DNA of 5,656 nucleotides from NCBI GenBank assembly GCA_023700825.1, contig JAMPYE010000310.1:1-5656 (forward strand). Direction: 5' to 3'. Position numbers and translations under genes: made by a program. Origin of the DNA: Thermoanaerobaculia bacterium. Its GTDB lineage: Bacteria > Acidobacteriota > Thermoanaerobaculia > Gp7-AA8. This document shows positions 3,158-5,656 of this stretch, in pieces; position 1 is the stretch's first letter; each line of letters starts with the position of its first letter. The notes under the pieces were generated by a model that was not told the DNA's origin, searched no databases, and was given only the letters and a program-made list of their open reading frames with translations.

Positions 3158-5656
3158 ATGAAGGCGCACCTGCAATCAGAATCTCGTTCCACGAACCTCA
3201 CCCGCGTCACCGCGTCACTCGTCGCGCTGCTTCTCGCGCTCGGTTTCGCCGGTTGTGCGTCGACCGTTCCCGCGGCCGCTCCGGCACCGCCGCCGGTCGT
3301 CTCGCTCTCTGCCCTTCCCCTCGACGCGGTCGCCGGCGTCGATTCGCGCATCTGCACGGGACGCCTCGAGAACGGGCTCACGTACTACGTCCTTCCCCAC
3401 CGGAAGCCGGAGAAGCGCGCGCAGCTCTGGCTCGCGGTCAACGCCGGCTCCACGCTCGAGGACGACGACCAGCAGGGGCTCGCCCACTTCGTCGAGCACA
3501 TGGCCTTCAACGGCACGGAGAAGTACCCGAAGCAGGAGATCGTCGACTACATCGAGCTGATCGGCATGGATTTCGGCGCCGACCTCAACGCCTACACGAG
3601 CTTCGACGAGACGGTCTACACGCTCGCCGTCCCGACCGACGACCCGAAGCTCGTCACGACGGGGCTCGACATCCTCCACGAGTGGGCGCACGGGATCACG
3701 TTCGACGCGGCCGAGATCGACAAGGAGCGCGGCGTCGTCCTCGAGGAGTGGCGCCTCGGCCAGGGAGCCGGCGAGCGGATCTTCAACAAGCAGAGCCCGG
3801 TCATCTTCCACCAGTCGCGCTACGCGCAGCGGCTTCCGATCGGAAAGCCCGAGATCCTCAGGACCGCCCAACGTGACGCGCTCACCCGCTTCTACCGCGA
3901 CTGGTACCGCCCCGACCTAATGGCAATCATCGCGGTAGGCGACTTCGACCCCGACACGATGGAACGGCAGATCCGCGAGCTCTTCGGCGAGCTCCGCGGC
4001 CCCGCAGCGCCGCGGCCCCGGGAGGAGTTCGGGATTCCCCCGCACGCCGGGACGCTCTACAGCGCCGTGACCGACCCGGAGATGCCGACGACGATGGTGA
4101 GCATCGACACGCGGATGCCCCACCGGCGTGAGACGACGATCGGCGACTACCGGCGAATCGTGGCCGAACGAATCTTCCACGGGATGATGGGCGCGCGCTT
4201 CGACGAGATCCGCCAGCGCCCCGACGCGCCGATCCTCGGCGCCTGGTCGTACACCGGCGGGATCACGCGCACCGTCGACAACTTCGGCCGCGGCGCGCAG
4301 GCGAAGGAAGGAAAGTCGAAGGAGGCTCTCGCGCTGCTGCTCGAGGAGACCGCGCGCGTCGTGCAGCACGGGTTCACCGACGGAGAGCTGGACCGTGCGA
4401 AGAAACGCGCTCTCCGCAGCATGCAGAACGCGGTCGTCGAGCGCGACAAGACCGAGTCGGCCGCGTTCGCCGAGGAGATCGTCCGAAACTTCCTGGAAGG
4501 CGAGCAGATGCCAGGCATCGAGGCGGAGCTCGCGCTCTACGAGCGCTTCCTTCCCGAGATCACGCTCGACGAGATGAACGCGATGGCATCGGCGTGGGGC
4601 GGGGAGTCGAACCGCGTCGTGCTGATGAGCGGCCCCGAGAAAACGCCGCTTCCGCCGACCGAGTCACTCGCGTCGATCGTGCGAGCCGCGGAAGCTCGCT
4701 CGCTCGAACCCTGGAGCGACGGCGCGCCGCTCGGCCCTCTCGTGAAGAACCCTCCGGCGCCGGGCCCGGTCGTTGCGGCCCGCATGGACGAACTGCTCGG
4801 CCTGACCGAGTGGACGCTCTCGAACGGCGTCAAGGTGGTGCTCAAGCCGACCGACTTCCAGAACGACGAGATCGTGCTCAGCGGATTCTCTCCGGGCGGG
4901 TCGTCGCTCGCCTCCGACGCCGAATGGCCCAACGCGCGCTTCGGCTCGTCGATCGCGGCCGAAGGGGGCGTCGGCGACCTCGACAGGGTTTCCCTGAGAA
5001 AGACCCTCGCGGGGCGCCTCGCCTCGGGTAACGCCTGGATCGGCGAGCTCGAAGAGGGCGTGAGCGGCCGCTCTTCGAAGGACGACCTGGAGACGATGCT
5101 GCAGCTCGTCTGGCTCTCCGTGACGTCACCCCGGCGCGACGAGACCGCGTTCGCCGCGTGGAAGGCGCGTGCGATCGAGCAGGTCCGGAACACTCGCCTC
5201 GACCCGGAGTCGTCGTTCTGGGAGGACATGGCCGCCGCGCTCGCCGACAACCATCCCCGTCGCAAACCGGTCACGCCGGAAGACCTCGAGCGGGTCGATC
5301 TCGACGCCTCGCTCGCGTTCTTCCGCGCGCGATTTGCGGACATGGGCGACTTCACCTTCGTCATCGCCGGCAACATCGACCTCGAGGCGGCGAAGCCGCT
5401 GGTGGAACGCTGGATCGGCGGGCTGCCGTCGTCCGGGCGGAAGGAAACCTGGCGCGACATCGGCGTCCGCAGGCCCGCCGGCGTCAAGTCGGTCGAGGTC
5501 AGGAAGGGAAGCGAGCCGAAGAGCTCGTTCTATATGTCGTTCCACGGGCCGGCGCCCTGGTCGCGGGAAAACGCGATCGACGCGCAGCTGCTCTCGGACG
5601 TGATGAACATCCGCCTCCGCGAGGTGCTGCGTGAGGACATGGGCGGAGTCTACGGG
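3158..5656 (+). CDS. M16-family zinc metallopeptidase, probable lipoprotein (PqqL-like; 3' end beyond window)
   Basis: This is an exported protease of the pitrilysin/insulinase family, which cleaves short or unfolded peptides inside a clamshell chamber. The frame is open for 833 codons to the window edge. A signal sequence (residues 15-32) ends in FAGC, a near-lipobox, so C33 may be lipidated and the enzyme held at a membrane facing the periplasm; a proline-rich linker (about 37-55) follows. The inverted zinc motif HxxEH is HFVEH at 110-114 (H110, E113 catalytic, H114), and the third ligand fits E197, with E190 seven residues earlier as in pitrilysin. NAYTSFDETVYTLAVP (144-159) and the M16 C-domain start DLMAIIAVGDFDP (253-265) are also clear. 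A second half begins near 549 (LTEWTLSNGVKVVLKP), lacks HxxEH, and reaches REVLREDMGGVYG (821-833). Related two-half enzymes have roughly 900-950 residues, so perhaps 100 are missing. It is separate from the SPFH operon, with hairpins between. The quinone-cofactor role suggested by the name PqqL is not implied. Confidence 0.93.
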   Translation, partial: MKAHLQSESRSTNLTRVTASLVALLLALGFAGCASTVPAAAPAPPPVVSLSALPLDAVAGVDSRICTGRLENGLTYYVLPHRKPEKRAQLWLAVNAGSTLEDDDQQGLAHFVEHMAFNGTEKYPKQEIVDYIELIGMDFGADLNAYTSFDETVYTLAVPTDDPKLVTTGLDILHEWAHGITFDAAEIDKERGVVLEEWRLGQGAGERIFNKQSPVIFHQSRYAQRLPIGKPEILRTAQRDALTRFYRDWYRPDLMAIIAVGDFDPDTMERQIRELFGELRGPAAPRPREEFGIPPHAGTLYSAVTDPEMPTTMVSIDTRMPHRRETTIGDYRRIVAERIFHGMMGARFDEIRQRPDAPILGAWSYTGGITRTVDNFGRGAQAKEGKSKEALALLLEETARVVQHGFTDGELDRAKKRALRSMQNAVVERDKTESAAFAEEIVRNFLEGEQMPGIEAELALYERFLPEITLDEMNAMASAWGGESNRVVLMSGPEKTPLPPTESLASIVRAAEARSLEPWSDGAPLGPLVKNPPAPGPVVAARMDELLGLTEWTLSNGVKVVLKPTDFQNDEIVLSGFSPGGSSLASDAEWPNARFGSSIAAEGGVGDLDRVSLRKTLAGRLASGNAWIGELEEGVSGRSSKDDLETMLQLVWLSVTSPRRDETAFAAWKARAIEQVRNTRLDPESSFWEDMAAALADNHPRRKPVTPEDLERVDLDASLAFFRARFADMGDFTFVIAGNIDLEAAKPLVERWIGGLPSSGRKETWRDIGVRRPAGVKSVEVRKGSEPKSSFYMSFHGPAPWSRENAIDAQLLSDVMNIRLREVLREDMGGVYG

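Noticed and set aside
2905..3876. Open frame of 323 codons on the + strand over the hairpin gap and M16 start
   Set aside because: It crosses the hairpins and reads the M16 coding region in the wrong frame, giving an arginine-rich product.
4537..5487. Open frame of 316 codons on the - strand inside the M16 gene
   Set aside because: It is antisense to clear M16 sequence, is serine- and arginine-rich low-complexity protein, and has no ribosome site.

Overview
This is a GC-rich window (roughly two-thirds G+C by eye, with codons strongly favouring G or C in third position). All real genes lie on the + strand. The composition, an exported lipoprotein-type M16 protease, an SPFH protein paired with a ribbon-helix-helix protein, and gaps full of hairpins and 7-bp repeats suggest a free-living Gram-negative bacterium. 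Acidobacteriota or a similar high-GC soil or sediment lineage would fit. The lineage is an inference; no marker gene is present.

Left region (1-1545): the last 20 codons of an unidentified gene, then a family 2 glycosyltransferase (78-839), then a hemerythrin-domain protein with a cysteine-containing tail (best start 886, possible start 829). The three are packed with little or no spacing. Gap 1 (1546-1834, 289 bp) has no gene. It holds 7-bp tandem repeats whose two ends form an inverted repeat, two small hairpins, and next to the following gene a cluster of TGAT/ATCA half-sites that looks like an operator.

Centre (1835-2908): a two-gene operon, an SPFH/band-7 membrane protein and, 9 bp later, a 64-aa Arc-like ribbon-helix-helix (RHH) DNA-binding protein. 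The RHH protein is the natural candidate to bind the half-sites in front of the operon. Its last ten codons are four 7-bp repeats, so repeat DNA forms its C-terminus. Gap 2 (2909-3157, 249 bp) has no gene and carries five hairpins in a row (2915-3042), then the M16 gene's promoter region and ribosome binding site.

Right (3158-5656): a large M16-family zinc protease with a lipoprotein-like signal sequence, reading open through the window edge (833 codons seen). The most interesting parts are the SPFH-RHH operon with its half-site cluster, and the unusual repeat and hairpin structure of the two gaps. No tRNA, rRNA, CRISPR array, transposase or integrase gene was found.
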